A stretch of DNA of 64,000 nt, taken from assembly GCA_035626595.1 (NCBI GenBank), contig DASPNJ010000152.1, positions 1 to 64,000 of the forward strand, in the 5' to 3' direction. Origin of the DNA: JAQGMV01 sp035626595 (GTDB lineage Bacteria > Pseudomonadota > Gammaproteobacteria > Burkholderiales > SG8-41). Below are positions 25,833 to 34,565 of this stretch, piece by piece. Position 1 is the first letter of the stretch. The number at the start of each line of letters is the position of its first letter. The translations under genes and the position numbers were made by a program. A model generated the notes under the pieces. The model ran no database searches. It was not told the DNA's origin and saw nothing but the letters and a program-made list of their open reading frames with translations.

Positions 25833-26786
25833 TCAGATCAGGCGGTCGTCGGCGGTAGGCTCGCCGGAGCCGACCGTCTCCGGCGGCTTACGCCGCAGCA
25901 GCGAGACGTCCTCACGGTCGGCGATCTTCTTCGCGTGCTCGATGTTCTTGTCGAGCTCGGTGAAGTACAGGTTCTCGCCGGCGAAGTGGTTCTCGATGTA
26001 GTCGCAGTAGCCCCCGAGATCGACCTTCAGCCGCTTGTGGGCGCTGTGATAGAACCGGGGCGTCTGGAATATGAGGTCCGCGGCCGATCCGAAGATCACC
26101 TGCTCCTTGCCGTCGGGCGTCGGCTGGCGCGCGATGCCGCCCGAGACGAACTCGGGATAGAGACGGTCGTAACACTTTTCGAGATAGCAGCGGTCCGCCA
26201 TCTGCGCGAGGATGTCAGCGCTGCCGAGGAGATTGCCGATCAGCCGGAACTCAGGGTCGACGCGGATCTTGTCCACCGGCACCTCGTAACCAGTGAAATG
26301 CAGCGTGCGCGACGCGACCGGCGCAAGGTCGGCCATGCCGAGCTTGACCAGATAATCCTCGAGAAAGCGTCCGCCGCGCGAGACGTGTGTCTTCGTGTAC
26401 TCGGCGCCATTCGTATGCTTCGTGTCCTTGCGGTGCCGGATATAGCCGCAATCGTGATACAGCGCGGTGATGATGCCGAACTGGAACAGCCGGTCCGTCA
26501 GCACGTCCGCACTGGTCGCGCGCACGCAGCCGTCCATGAGACGCGCCATTGCCAGGGTGACGTCGAGCACGTGCTGAATGTCGTGATACGAGGTATCGCA
26601 GGCGTGGTATCCGGGATACTCGCCTCGATAGAGCAGCGCGACGTCGGTGAATGCCTGGTCGATTTTTCCCGGATCTGTACGCTGATACAGGCTCTGATAG
26701 ATCGACGAGACCTCGCGCGAAACCTCGACGGGATCCGTCGTGTTGATGCGGTTCTCGACGTCGAATTCGTTGCGCCTGTATTGCAT
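25833..26786 (-). CDS. HD-domain (metal-dependent phosphohydrolase) protein
   Basis: 317 residues if started at the ATG 26786. An upstream GTG at 26870 would add 28 residues but overlaps the AT-rich promoter region. The HD metal site is visible as SYHDIQHVLDV (H68, H72) and ALYHDCGYI (H111, D112), the pattern of cyclic-nucleotide-phosphodiesterase-like HD proteins. No sensor or output domain is attached. It is divergent from the AsmA-like coiled-coil gene across a short shared promoter region, so the two may be co-regulated. It could act on a cyclic nucleotide or a nucleoside phosphate; not determinable. Confidence 0.82.
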   Translation of the reverse strand: MQYRRNEFDVENRINTTDPVEVSREVSSIYQSLYQRTDPGKIDQAFTDVALLYRGEYPGYHACDTSYHDIQHVLDVTLAMARLMDGCVRATSADVLTDRLFQFGIITALYHDCGYIRHRKDTKHTNGAEYTKTHVSRGGRFLEDYLVKLGMADLAPVASRTLHFTGYEVPVDKIRVDPEFRLIGNLLGSADILAQMADRCYLEKCYDRLYPEFVSGGIARQPTPDGKEQVIFGSAADLIFQTPRFYHSAHKRLKVDLGGYCDYIENHFAGENLYFTELDKNIEHAKKIADREDVSLLRRKPPETVGSGEPTADDRLI

Positions 26787-26834
26787 CGTCGCGGCTGCGG
26801 CGAGCGTCCGGAGTGTGGTCCAAGCCAGTTTATC

Positions 26835-26842
26835 TATAATAT
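26835..26842. promoter_or_regulatory. AT-rich divergent promoter core
   Basis: TATAAT on the plus strand (26835-26840) lies 51 bases before the coiled-coil/AsmA gene. On the minus strand the overlapping TATTAT (26841 to 26836) lies 50 bases before the preferred HD-gene start. No good -35 box was seen for either. The local AT content is striking against the surrounding GC-rich DNA. Confidence 0.4.
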
Positions 26843-26890
26843 TCCAGACATTGCAATGCGTTAGCTTCACCTTTTAGCGCAGGTTCCCAA

Positions 26891-29740
26891 ATGGCTCTGG
26901 CCCCAGACACCGTCTATACCAAAACCGCGAAGGGCCTGCTCGAGCTCAGGAACAAAGGCCTGAAGCTTCCGCGCGAGATGGGACAAGTGCTCAATTCCAT
27001 CGACGGGCGCACGAGCGTCGGGGAGCTGCTCCCTGCATCCGGCATGACGATGCCTCAACTGCAGCATGCCCTGAACACGCTCGCCGCGGACGGTTACATC
27101 AAAGCGGTCGCGCCGGCCGTGCAGCAAACGGCGAGCGACGAGAGCGATCTCGATTTCACGTCACCGCAGGCGATGGCGACGCTCAATGCGGAGGCCGCCA
27201 GCCGTGCGCTCGCGGCCGCCGATGCCGCGAAGCGTGCGCAGGCGGAAGCGCGCGCTGCGCTGGAGGCGCGCCTGCGGGTCGAAGCCGAAGCGCGCGCGCG
27301 AGCGCTGGCAGAGACGCGCGCGCAGGCCGAGGCCGAGGCGCGCGCGAAGGCCGAACAGGCGGCGCGCGAAGCCGCCGAGGCGCGAGAGCGCGCGGAACGC
27401 GAGGCCCGTGCCGCGACCGATCCCGCGGAGCGCGCGGAAGCCGAAGCGCGTGCGCGCGCGGCGGCGGCAACGGCGGTACGTGCCGAAGCCGAAGCGCGTG
27501 CGCGCGCCGAAGCCGAGCAGCGCGCACTTGCCGACATCGCCGTGAAGCAGGCCGCCGAGGATCGCGCGCGCGAAGAAGCCGAGCAGCGCCGGCAGGCCGA
27601 AGAGCAGGCGCAGGCGCGCGCGGATGCCGAAGCGCGTGCCGGCGAGCTTCTCGAAGCGCAGGTGAAAGCGATGCAGGGCGCGCGAGAGTTCAAGAATCCG
27701 GATGACGCCGAGGCCGAAGCCGCTCGCGCCCGCGTGCGCGAGCTCGAGCGGCAGGCGGAGCAGGCGCGCATGCGCGCACGCGAGATCGCCGAGGCCGAAG
27801 GCCGCGCCGACGAAGTGCCCGAGCCGGAAATGGATATCGCCGATCGCGTGCGGCAGTTGAACGCGCGTGTGCAGGCCGAGCGGCGCGCGCGCGAAGCGGC
27901 GCGCAGCGGCGATGCACCGGCCGCGGCTGCCGGACCTGCCGCATCCACGGCCGCCGCGTCCTGGTCGGCGCTCAACAAGGTGGAACACGCCGGCGACCAG
28001 GCGACCGCCGCCCACGACATCGCGATCTCGATTCCGGAAATCGGCGGCGGCGCTGCGCAACACGAGCAGCCTGCGCCGGTATCGCAGCCGGAAGACAGCG
28101 CGCTGCCCGAAGTCGATCTCGAGCGCGCGGAACAGATCCAGGTGCATCACACGCCGGATCACGTCCCGAGCGCGCTGGAAGCGGCGATGCTCGCGCACGC
28201 GGCGCAAGCCAAAACACGCGATTCACCCGCTGCGGCGCTCGCACCCGCGCCGGCACAGGCCGCCGCGCCGGAGCCGAACCTGGAAGCTGCCGCAACCGCG
28301 CCGGAGCCGGAGCCCGCCGCCCCCGCGGAGAAGCTCACGCCGAAGCTCGAGGACGAGGACGAGCCGATCGAGGAGCGCCTCAACGTCGATCGCACCGCTC
28401 ACGACCTGATCGCCGAAGCGGCGGAGGCGCGGCGCAGGAACGAAGCGCAGCAGCTCTCGGCGCGGGCGGCGGCGGCACGCAAGCAGCGCCAGGACGAAGA
28501 AGCGAGGCGCGTCGAGTTCGCGGCGCGGCAGAAGCTCCGGAAGAAAATGCTCTGGGGCGGGGCGATCGCCGCGATAGCGGTGCCCGCTGCCGCCGTCGCG
28601 TGGCTCCAGTTCTCACCGCTCGACGGATACCGCGCCGACGTCCAGCGTGCGCTCGAGCTGCGTTTCAACCAACCGGCGCGCGTCGAGACCGTGCGCTACG
28701 TGCTGCTGCCCTCGCCGCGTCTTGTGCTGGAGAACGTCGCGATCGGGCAAGCGAGCGGCGTGCGCGTCAGACGCATCGACGCCCACGTGCTGCCGCTGGC
28801 GGCGCTCTCGGGGCCCGAGACGTTCGACCTCGTCGAAGCGAGCGGCGTCGAGATCGATCCGCCGATGCTCGGGACGCTGCCGGCATGGACGGGCGGACGC
28901 ACCGCCGGATCGGTCCACGTGTCGCGCCTCCAGCTCGCCGACGCCAAGATCAGCCTGCCCGGCGCCGCGCTCGAGCCGTTCGGCGGTGCGATCGATTTCG
29001 CGCCGAACGGTACGGTGACGAGCGCCAATTTCACGAGCGGCAAGACGCAGCTCGTGCTCACCCCGAGCGCGGAGGGCGTGCGCGTCGCCCTCGATGCGAC
29101 TGCGTGGCGCGTGCCGTACGGTCCGGCGCTCACGTTCGATCGCCTCAAGCTGAGCGGCCTCGTAGATCAGCGTCAGATCGCCGCTGCCGAGTTCACCGGA
29201 ACGATCGCGGCAGGCACGCTCGAAGGCGCGCTCAACGTCCGGTGGGCCGGACCGATCGCGCTCGAAGGCGAGTTCAAACTCGACAACGCGCGGCTGCAGG
29301 ACATGCTCGCGGAGCTCACGCCGAACTTCTCGGCGCGCGGGACGCTGAAAGGGACGGGCCGCTTCAGCATGCAAGCGGCCGACTGGGCCGCGCTCCCGCG
29401 CAATCCACAGCTCGCGGGTACGTTCACCGTATCGCGGGGCGAGCTCCTGAACATCGATCTCGTGCGCGCGATCCGGTCGCCCGCGGTGGGCGCGCTGCGC
29501 GGCGGGCGCACGCAGTTCGAGAGTCTCAGCGGCTCCCTGCAGGTCACTCCGGCGGGCTATGCGTACCGGCAGTTACAGCTTGCGTCCGGCGCGCTCAATG
29601 CGAACGGCACGCTCGACGTCGCGGCATCGCGACAGTTGAGCGGCAGGCTGAGCGCGGAGCTCGCGACGCGCGGTAGCGTCGTCGCGCGCTCGCAGCTCGT
29701 CATAGGCGGTACCGTCCAGGACCCGCAGCTCACCCGCTAG
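26891..29740 (+). CDS. Membrane-anchored coiled-coil protein with winged-helix-like head and AsmA-like domain
   Basis: 949 residues in four parts. Residues 1-75 look like a small winged-helix or receiver-adaptor domain (KLPREMGQVLNSIDGRTSV, then a repeat of the hydrophobic pattern to DGYIKA). Residues about 97-340 are an Ala/Glu/Arg-rich coiled coil, followed by a Pro/Ala-rich linker to about 500. A second charged segment ends at K552, and one membrane helix spans about 553-575 (MLWGGAIAAIAVPAAAVAWL). Residues 576-949 resemble the AsmA C-terminal region of envelope-lipid transport proteins (GTLKGTGRFSMQAADW, GGRTQFESLSGSLQV). The charge pattern predicts a cytoplasmic N-terminus and periplasmic C-terminus. 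I know no described protein with this exact arrangement. Confidence 0.75.
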   Translation: MALAPDTVYTKTAKGLLELRNKGLKLPREMGQVLNSIDGRTSVGELLPASGMTMPQLQHALNTLAADGYIKAVAPAVQQTASDESDLDFTSPQAMATLNAEAASRALAAADAAKRAQAEARAALEARLRVEAEARARALAETRAQAEAEARAKAEQAAREAAEARERAEREARAATDPAERAEAEARARAAAATAVRAEAEARARAEAEQRALADIAVKQAAEDRAREEAEQRRQAEEQAQARADAEARAGELLEAQVKAMQGAREFKNPDDAEAEAARARVRELERQAEQARMRAREIAEAEGRADEVPEPEMDIADRVRQLNARVQAERRAREAARSGDAPAAAAGPAASTAAASWSALNKVEHAGDQATAAHDIAISIPEIGGGAAQHEQPAPVSQPEDSALPEVDLERAEQIQVHHTPDHVPSALEAAMLAHAAQAKTRDSPAAALAPAPAQAAAPEPNLEAAATAPEPEPAAPAEKLTPKLEDEDEPIEERLNVDRTAHDLIAEAAEARRRNEAQQLSARAAAARKQRQDEEARRVEFAARQKLRKKMLWGGAIAAIAVPAAAVAWLQFSPLDGYRADVQRALELRFNQPARVETVRYVLLPSPRLVLENVAIGQASGVRVRRIDAHVLPLAALSGPETFDLVEASGVEIDPPMLGTLPAWTGGRTAGSVHVSRLQLADAKISLPGAALEPFGGAIDFAPNGTVTSANFTSGKTQLVLTPSAEGVRVALDATAWRVPYGPALTFDRLKLSGLVDQRQIAAAEFTGTIAAGTLEGALNVRWAGPIALEGEFKLDNARLQDMLAELTPNFSARGTLKGTGRFSMQAADWAALPRNPQLAGTFTVSRGELLNIDLVRAIRSPAVGALRGGRTQFESLSGSLQVTPAGYAYRQLQLASGALNANGTLDVAASRQLSGRLSAELATRGSVVARSQLVIGGTVQDPQLTR

Positions 29741-30615
29741 CTTCGTTGAAGCGCCGCGATGCGCTCTTCGAGGGGCGGGTGCGACATGAAGAGCCGCTTG
29801 AGCCCCAGTCCCGCGGTGCCGGAGATGCCGAACGCCTTGACCTGATCCGGCAGTTGCGGCGGCTGGCCGTAGTTCAACTGCAGGCGCTGGAGCGCAGCGA
29901 TCATCTTCTGGCGGCCGGCGAGCGTCGCACCGCCGTGGTCGGCGCGGAATTCGCGGTAGCGGCTGAACCACAGCACGATGATCGTCGCGAGGATGCCCAG
30001 CACCAGCTCCGCGATCAGCGTAGTGATCCAGAAGCCGGGGCCGTGTCCGCGCTCGTTCTTGAAGACGACGCGATCGACCAGGTAGCCGATGATCCGGGAG
30101 AAGAAGATCACGAACGTGTTCACGACGCCCTGGACCAGTGCGAGCGTCACCATGTCGCCGTTGGCGACGTGGCTGACTTCGTGACCGAGCACCGCTTCGG
30201 CTTCGTCCTGGCTCATGTTGTTCAGCAGCCCCGTGCTTACCGCGACGAGCGCAGCGTTCCTGTTCCAGCCGGTCGCGAAGGCGTTGATCTCGGGCGCATC
30301 GTAGATCGCGACTTCGGGCATGCCGATACCCGCCTGCTGCGCCTGGCGCTGAACGGTCGAGACCAGCCAGGACTCGGTGTTGTTGGCCGGCGTTTCGATG
30401 ACGTGTGCGCCGGTCGCCTTTTTCGCCATCCATTTCGAGATCAGCAGCGAAATGATCGAGCCGCCGAAGCCGAATATCGCCGCAAACACGAGCAGCGCTC
30501 CCAGGTTCAGCCCGTTCTGGGTCAGCCAGCGGTCCAGACCGAGCACCTGCATCGATATGCTGAGCACCAGCAGGATCGCGAAGTTGGTCGCCACGAACAG
30601 GAAGATGCGTTTCAT
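29737..30615 (-). CDS. htpX: Membrane zinc metalloprotease HtpX
   Basis: Inner-membrane M48 protease that degrades misfolded membrane proteins, 292 residues from the ATG at 30615. Two N-terminal membrane helices (3-24 and 35-60) precede the zinc motif HEVSH at 145-149 (VLGHEVSHVANG). Two more helices follow, and EFRADHGG carries the third zinc ligand. An upstream extension of 41 codons would read through the promoter and was rejected. It converges with the AsmA-like gene (4-base overlap). A sigma-32-like promoter lies just upstream. Confidence 0.97.
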   Translation of the reverse strand: MKRIFLFVATNFAILLVLSISMQVLGLDRWLTQNGLNLGALLVFAAIFGFGGSIISLLISKWMAKKATGAHVIETPANNTESWLVSTVQRQAQQAGIGMPEVAIYDAPEINAFATGWNRNAALVAVSTGLLNNMSQDEAEAVLGHEVSHVANGDMVTLALVQGVVNTFVIFFSRIIGYLVDRVVFKNERGHGPGFWITTLIAELVLGILATIIVLWFSRYREFRADHGGATLAGRQKMIAALQRLQLNYGQPPQLPDQVKAFGISGTAGLGLKRLFMSHPPLEERIAALQRS

Positions 30616-30648
30616 GTAGTCGTCAGTCCCGAGAGAGAATCCGCGTTT

Positions 30649-30678
30649 TAGATGGGGCCCGTGGCCGGGGAGTTCAAG
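30649..30678 (-). promoter_or_regulatory. Sigma-32 (heat-shock) type promoter for htpX
   Basis: On the minus strand CTTGAA (30678 to 30673) is followed after 15 bases by CCCCATCTA (30657 to 30649). This is an almost perfect match to the sigma-32 consensus CTTGAA - N13-17 - CCCCATnTA. It ends about 34 bases upstream of the htpX ATG, leaving a short leader. HtpX is heat-shock induced in other proteobacteria, so the assignment fits both sequence and known biology. Confidence 0.8.
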
Positions 30679-30798
30679 GTCACAGTTTGGTGGAAAATGC
30701 TGCCAAAACGTCAGATTTTCCATTACCATACCTGACACTGGGTGCTAAAAGTCCTCCACAACGCGTTCTAAATAAACGGTTTTGGTTTGGACCTTCGG

Positions 30799-31875
30799 AT
30801 GAAAAACAGCCTCATATTCGACCCGACCCTGTCGGAGGAGGAATTGCGGGGCTTTTCCCGCACGGTCGCGGAAATCGAATGGCTGACCGTCATCCTGGTG
30901 CTGCTCTACCAGGTCATTTTTTCCCCGGACCCCGAGACCTCTTCCAATCTCGCGCTCGGCACCCTGCTCTTCGCCGGCTTCGTCCTGTCGTTCCACTATC
31001 TCAACTTCTATCGCAAGGAGAGCAACTGGAAGATCGCGATAGAGACGTGGGTGATGATCGCGTTCATCACCTGGGTTCTGATGCAGACGGGGCGGCTCGA
31101 AAGCCCGCTCATCAATCTGTACCTGCTGGTCATCATCACCACGGCGCTCACGCTCGGCAAAGCGGCGACGCTGCTCCAGATCGCGCTCATCGCGGCCTGC
31201 TATCTCTGGCTGGCGGAAGCCGCCACCGCGGAATCGATGGTGGTGTATTACGCGGGCATCGCGGCGCAGTTCGCGCCCATGGTGCTGGTCGCGTACATAA
31301 CGACCATGCTCTCCTCGGATATCCGGCGCGCCCTCACCCACATCAAGATGCTCTCCGAGAAGGACGAGCTCACCGGCGTGCTCAACATGCGCGCGTTCGG
31401 CACCATTGCCGAGCGCATTTCGCGCCAGGCCGCGCGGTACAACCACACCTACACCATCATCATGGTGGACTCGGACAGCCTCAAGGTCGTGAACGATAAG
31501 TACGGCCACCAGGCCGGTAACCGGCTCCTCCAACTCCTGGTGCAGTGCATACAGGCGCAGCTTCGCGAGACCGACGTGCTCGCGCGCTACGGCGGAGACG
31601 AGTTCGTGGTGCTGCTGCCGGAGACCGCCGCGGCGGGTGCGGAGATCGTCGCCACGCGCATTCGCGAGCGCGTCGAAGCGGCGGTGCTGACAACGCGCGA
31701 GCGTCCCGTCAGCACGACCGTGAGCATGGGCATCGCGAGCTATCCGGAGCACGGCAGCGACCTCGAATCGGTGATGGAGCGCGCGGACCAGGCGCTCTAC
31801 GCGAGCAAGACCGGCGGGCGCAACCGCGTGAGCGTCGCCCCGGGGCGCGTCACCGCTATCTCGGCGGCCGGCTGA
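30799..31875 (+). CDS. Membrane-bound diguanylate cyclase (GGDEF)
   Basis: Makes cyclic di-GMP from two GTP. 358 residues from the ATG at 30799 (an in-frame TTG at 30787 is possible). Six predicted membrane helices lie between residues 28 and 170, without a named sensor domain. The cytoplasmic GGDEF domain follows: DELTGVLNMRAF, DSDSLKVVND and the intact GGDEF at 265-269. The inhibitory I-site RETD is at 256-259, exactly five residues before it, so product inhibition is expected. It is divergent from htpX across a shared 183-base region and could set biofilm state, possibly including the RTX adhesin, but that link is speculation. Confidence 0.95.
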   Translation: MKNSLIFDPTLSEEELRGFSRTVAEIEWLTVILVLLYQVIFSPDPETSSNLALGTLLFAGFVLSFHYLNFYRKESNWKIAIETWVMIAFITWVLMQTGRLESPLINLYLLVIITTALTLGKAATLLQIALIAACYLWLAEAATAESMVVYYAGIAAQFAPMVLVAYITTMLSSDIRRALTHIKMLSEKDELTGVLNMRAFGTIAERISRQAARYNHTYTIIMVDSDSLKVVNDKYGHQAGNRLLQLLVQCIQAQLRETDVLARYGGDEFVVLLPETAAAGAEIVATRIRERVEAAVLTTRERPVSTTVSMGIASYPEHGSDLESVMERADQALYASKTGGRNRVSVAPGRVTAISAAG

Positions 31876-32680
31876 CACCGCGCCGTCCGGTCCTGAAGTA
31901 CGCCTCGTTGTCGTAGAACTCCGCCCGCTCGTTCTCCGGCCACCATCCCGGGACGCCCAGTACCGGTAGCGGCGCGAGCGCGCGGGGCGCATCGAGCGTA
32001 CTAACGGCCTCGGCGACGAGATCATCGAGGGTATTCACCGGGTATCCCGCAGGCGCAGCGACGCGCTTCGGATCCATCTCGAGCAGGATGGCATGCGCGG
32101 TCATGCCGATGTACGGGCGCAACGCCTTCTCGAAGAGCGCATGGCCGAAGAGGTAAAAGCGCATCGTCCGTTTCACCTCCTCGCGCCGGGCCTGGAACAG
32201 CCGCTTCCACCGGAACGCGCGCAGGTCATCCAGCAAACCCCCATCGGACGACAGGACGATCGCGCCGTTCTCGTCGAACAGTGTCAGCGCGTCGCGTATC
32301 GCGCCGCGTTCGGAATCGGGTAGGGAGTCACATCTTCGCGCAATGCGCGTCTGATCACGCGTGACGTGGGCGTCGTTGAGAGCCGCTTTCGCGCGCGGGT
32401 AGGTCGCCCACACCAGCACGTTGAACAGATCGTGCCAATCGCGTTCGCGCACCGGCATCTCGCCGTCGGTCCGAATACGCTGCTCGTATGGTCTGTCGGT
32501 GCCCCCAGGCGCGACCAGGCGCAGCAAGTCGCCGCCCGCGGTGCGCACCGCGCGCTCGGTCAGGATGCGCTGGAGCGCATCGCGCGCGGGCCAGTCACGG
32601 CAGCCGCGCAGCAGCTCGGCCGCCGCGGCGAGCGGCGCGAGCATCGGCGAACGATCGATGAAATCGGAGGACCAGTCCAT
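31856..32680 (-). CDS. DUF3025 family protein
   Basis: 274 residues from the ATG at 32680. The segment WHDLFNVLVWATYPRAKAAL near residue 82, followed by ALNDAHVTRD, is characteristic of DUF3025, a betaproteobacterial family without a known function. There is no signal peptide or membrane helix. The C-terminal PVLGVPGWWPENE is also conserved in the family. The gene converges with the diguanylate cyclase, overlapping by 20 bases. An upstream extension reads through the palindromic repeat at 32688-32739 and was rejected. Confidence 0.85.
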   Translation of the reverse strand: MDWSSDFIDRSPMLAPLAAAAELLRGCRDWPARDALQRILTERAVRTAGGDLLRLVAPGGTDRPYEQRIRTDGEMPVRERDWHDLFNVLVWATYPRAKAALNDAHVTRDQTRIARRCDSLPDSERGAIRDALTLFDENGAIVLSSDGGLLDDLRAFRWKRLFQARREEVKRTMRFYLFGHALFEKALRPYIGMTAHAILLEMDPKRVAAPAGYPVNTLDDLVAEAVSTLDAPRALAPLPVLGVPGWWPENERAEFYDNEAYFRTGRRGVSRPPR

Positions 32681-32687
32681 GTCAAAC

Positions 32688-32739
32688 GGGGACTGACGCC
32701 ATTTCCGTCCAAAGGCATCAGGAAAGGGCGTCAGTCCCC
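32688..32739. repeat. Palindromic repeat overlapping the end of a hydrolase gene
   Basis: The arm at 32688-32704 (GGGGACTGACGCCATTT) pairs with 32723-32739 with one mismatch over an 18-base loop, the same geometry as the element at 691-736. The right arm includes the stop codon and the last residues (LGD) of the alpha/beta hydrolase gene. It probably serves as a bidirectional terminator between that gene and DUF3025. Confidence 0.75.
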
Positions 32740-33558
32740 CAGGCGTTCCAGAAAATCGCCGACGCCCTGCACCCACTCCGGCCGCATGAAGACGAAGCCG
32801 TCGTTGTGGCCGCCGTCGATCTCGAGGAACGCTTTCGGCCCGCGCGCGGCGTCATACAGGCGGCGCCCGTGCGCGTACGGAATGATGTCGTCGCGGGGGC
32901 TGTGCACGACCAGCACGGGCGCTTCGACTCGCGACAGGCAAGCGTGCGTGTCGTACTTGAAACGGCTCATGAGCCGCACCGGCAGGAAGCGGTAGACCTC
33001 CGCGCCCAGGTCCGGCACCGAGGTAAACGTCGAGGCGAGCACGAGCGCGCGCGGGCGGTAGCGTTCGGCCAGCCAGCAGCCTACGGCGCCGCCGAGCGAT
33101 TCACCGAAGAGCACGATCTGGTCCGCGCGCAGGGCTTTCGTCCCGGTAAGCCAGCGCCAGCTCGCCAGCGCATCGCGATACGTCCCCTCCTCGGTCGGCG
33201 TGCCGGTGCTACGGCCATAACCGCGGTAGTCCACGAGCAGCGTGTCGTAACCGAGGCCGCGGAACATGCGCGCATAGTCCAGACGATGGGAGATGTTGCC
33301 GGCGTTGCCGTGAAAGAGCAGGACGGTGCCGCGGCGCTCGGCCGCCGGAATCCACCACGCGTGCAGCTTTTCGCCGTCTTCGGTCTCGATCGTGACGTCC
33401 TCGTGCGCGAGCCCGAATGCGGCCGGCGTCGCCGCGTGCTCGCGGCCGATATTCGGGAAGTAAACGAGGCCGTCCTGCGCGACATACACGACACCGACCA
33501 GCAGGGCGTATCCGAGCACGAGCGCGACGGCCACTTTGATCACCAGCTCGAGCGTCAC
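32731..33558 (-). CDS. Alpha/beta hydrolase (BEM46/YfhR-like)
   Basis: 275 residues starting with GTG at 33558, which overlaps the kinase stop as GTGA. One N-terminal membrane helix (residues 5-25) anchors it, followed by YFPNIGRE. The catalytic triad is S154 (FGESLGG), D223 or D224 (HSPRDD) and H251 (DGGHNDG). LFHGNAGN provides the oxyanion loop. It matches the membrane-anchored BEM46-like serine hydrolases, whose substrates are mostly unknown. Coupling to SrkA suggests a stress-related role (inference). Confidence 0.88.
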   Translation of the reverse strand: MTLELVIKVAVALVLGYALLVGVVYVAQDGLVYFPNIGREHAATPAAFGLAHEDVTIETEDGEKLHAWWIPAAERRGTVLLFHGNAGNISHRLDYARMFRGLGYDTLLVDYRGYGRSTGTPTEEGTYRDALASWRWLTGTKALRADQIVLFGESLGGAVGCWLAERYRPRALVLASTFTSVPDLGAEVYRFLPVRLMSRFKYDTHACLSRVEAPVLVVHSPRDDIIPYAHGRRLYDAARGPKAFLEIDGGHNDGFVFMRPEWVQGVGDFLERLGD

Positions 33559-34529
33559 GGAAGCTCGAGCGGCGGCTCGTCGAGTAGGGCCGCCTGCTCG
33601 CGCAGCGCGAGAATCTGGTCCTGCCAGTAACGCTGGGTGTTGAAAAACGGAAAGCTGCGCGGGAACGCGGGGTCGTCCCAGCGCTGCGCGAGCCAGCCGG
33701 CGTAGTGTATGAGCCGCAGCGTGCGCAGCGCTTCGACCAGCCACAGCTCGGCCGGGTCGAAATCGTGAAATTCGCGATAACCCTCGATCACCGCCGCAAG
33801 CTGCGCCTGCATCGTCGGCCGGTCACCTGCGAGCCACATCCAGAGGTCCTGCACCGCCGGGCCCATGATCGCATCGTCGAGATCGACGAAATGCGGACCG
33901 TCGTCCGTCCACAGGATATTGCCAGCATGACAATCGCCGTGGAGCCGGATCGCGCGGGTCGGCCCGGCGCGCTCGTATGCGCGCTCGACACGGTCGAGCA
34001 CGTCGTCGACCACACTCGAGTACGTGGCGCTCAGCTCGTCCGGCACGAAGCCATGCTCGACGACGTAGCGCGAAGGCTTCCGACCCGAGCCTTCGATCGT
34101 GACGCGCGGACGATGAACGAAGGGCTGTAACGCGCCGACCGCGTGTATGCGCGCGATGAAGCGCCCGAGCCACTGCAGCGTGTCGGGATCTTCGAGCTCC
34201 GGTGTGCGCCCCGGACGCCGCGGATACAGCGCGAACCGGAACCCGCCGTGTTCGGCGAGCGTCCTGCCGTCCGTAACGATCGGCGCGACCAGCGGGATCT
34301 CGCGCTCGGCGAGCTCCAGCGCGAACGCATGTTCTTCGAGGATCGCTTTGTCCGACCAGCGCTGCGGCCGATAGAACTTGGCCACGATCGACGAGCCGTC
34401 TTCGAGCCAGGCCTGATATACGCGGTTCTCGTAGCTGTTCAGCGCGAGGAGCCGCCCGTCGCAGCGCAGCCCGCGCGTCTCGATCGCGTCGAGGATCAGA
34501 CCGGGCGTGAGGGTGTCGTAGGCCGGCAT
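33555..34529 (-). CDS. srkA: Stress response kinase A (YihE/RdoA family)
   Basis: Serine/threonine kinase of the choline-kinase-like fold, involved in envelope-stress survival in enterobacteria. 324 residues, normal length. ATP-binding lysine is K51 in IVAKFYRP, the catalytic loop is LHGDCHAGN with D199 and N204, and the metal-binding FVDLDDA follows at 214-220. LNSYENRVYQ near the N-terminus is highly typical of the family. It is co-transcribed with the alpha/beta hydrolase. Confidence 0.95.
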   Translation of the reverse strand: MPAYDTLTPGLILDAIETRGLRCDGRLLALNSYENRVYQAWLEDGSSIVAKFYRPQRWSDKAILEEHAFALELAEREIPLVAPIVTDGRTLAEHGGFRFALYPRRPGRTPELEDPDTLQWLGRFIARIHAVGALQPFVHRPRVTIEGSGRKPSRYVVEHGFVPDELSATYSSVVDDVLDRVERAYERAGPTRAIRLHGDCHAGNILWTDDGPHFVDLDDAIMGPAVQDLWMWLAGDRPTMQAQLAAVIEGYREFHDFDPAELWLVEALRTLRLIHYAGWLAQRWDDPAFPRSFPFFNTQRYWQDQILALREQAALLDEPPLELP

Positions 34530-34565
34530 CGGTCGCGTCCGGGAGAGCTCCCGGACTTGCAGATG

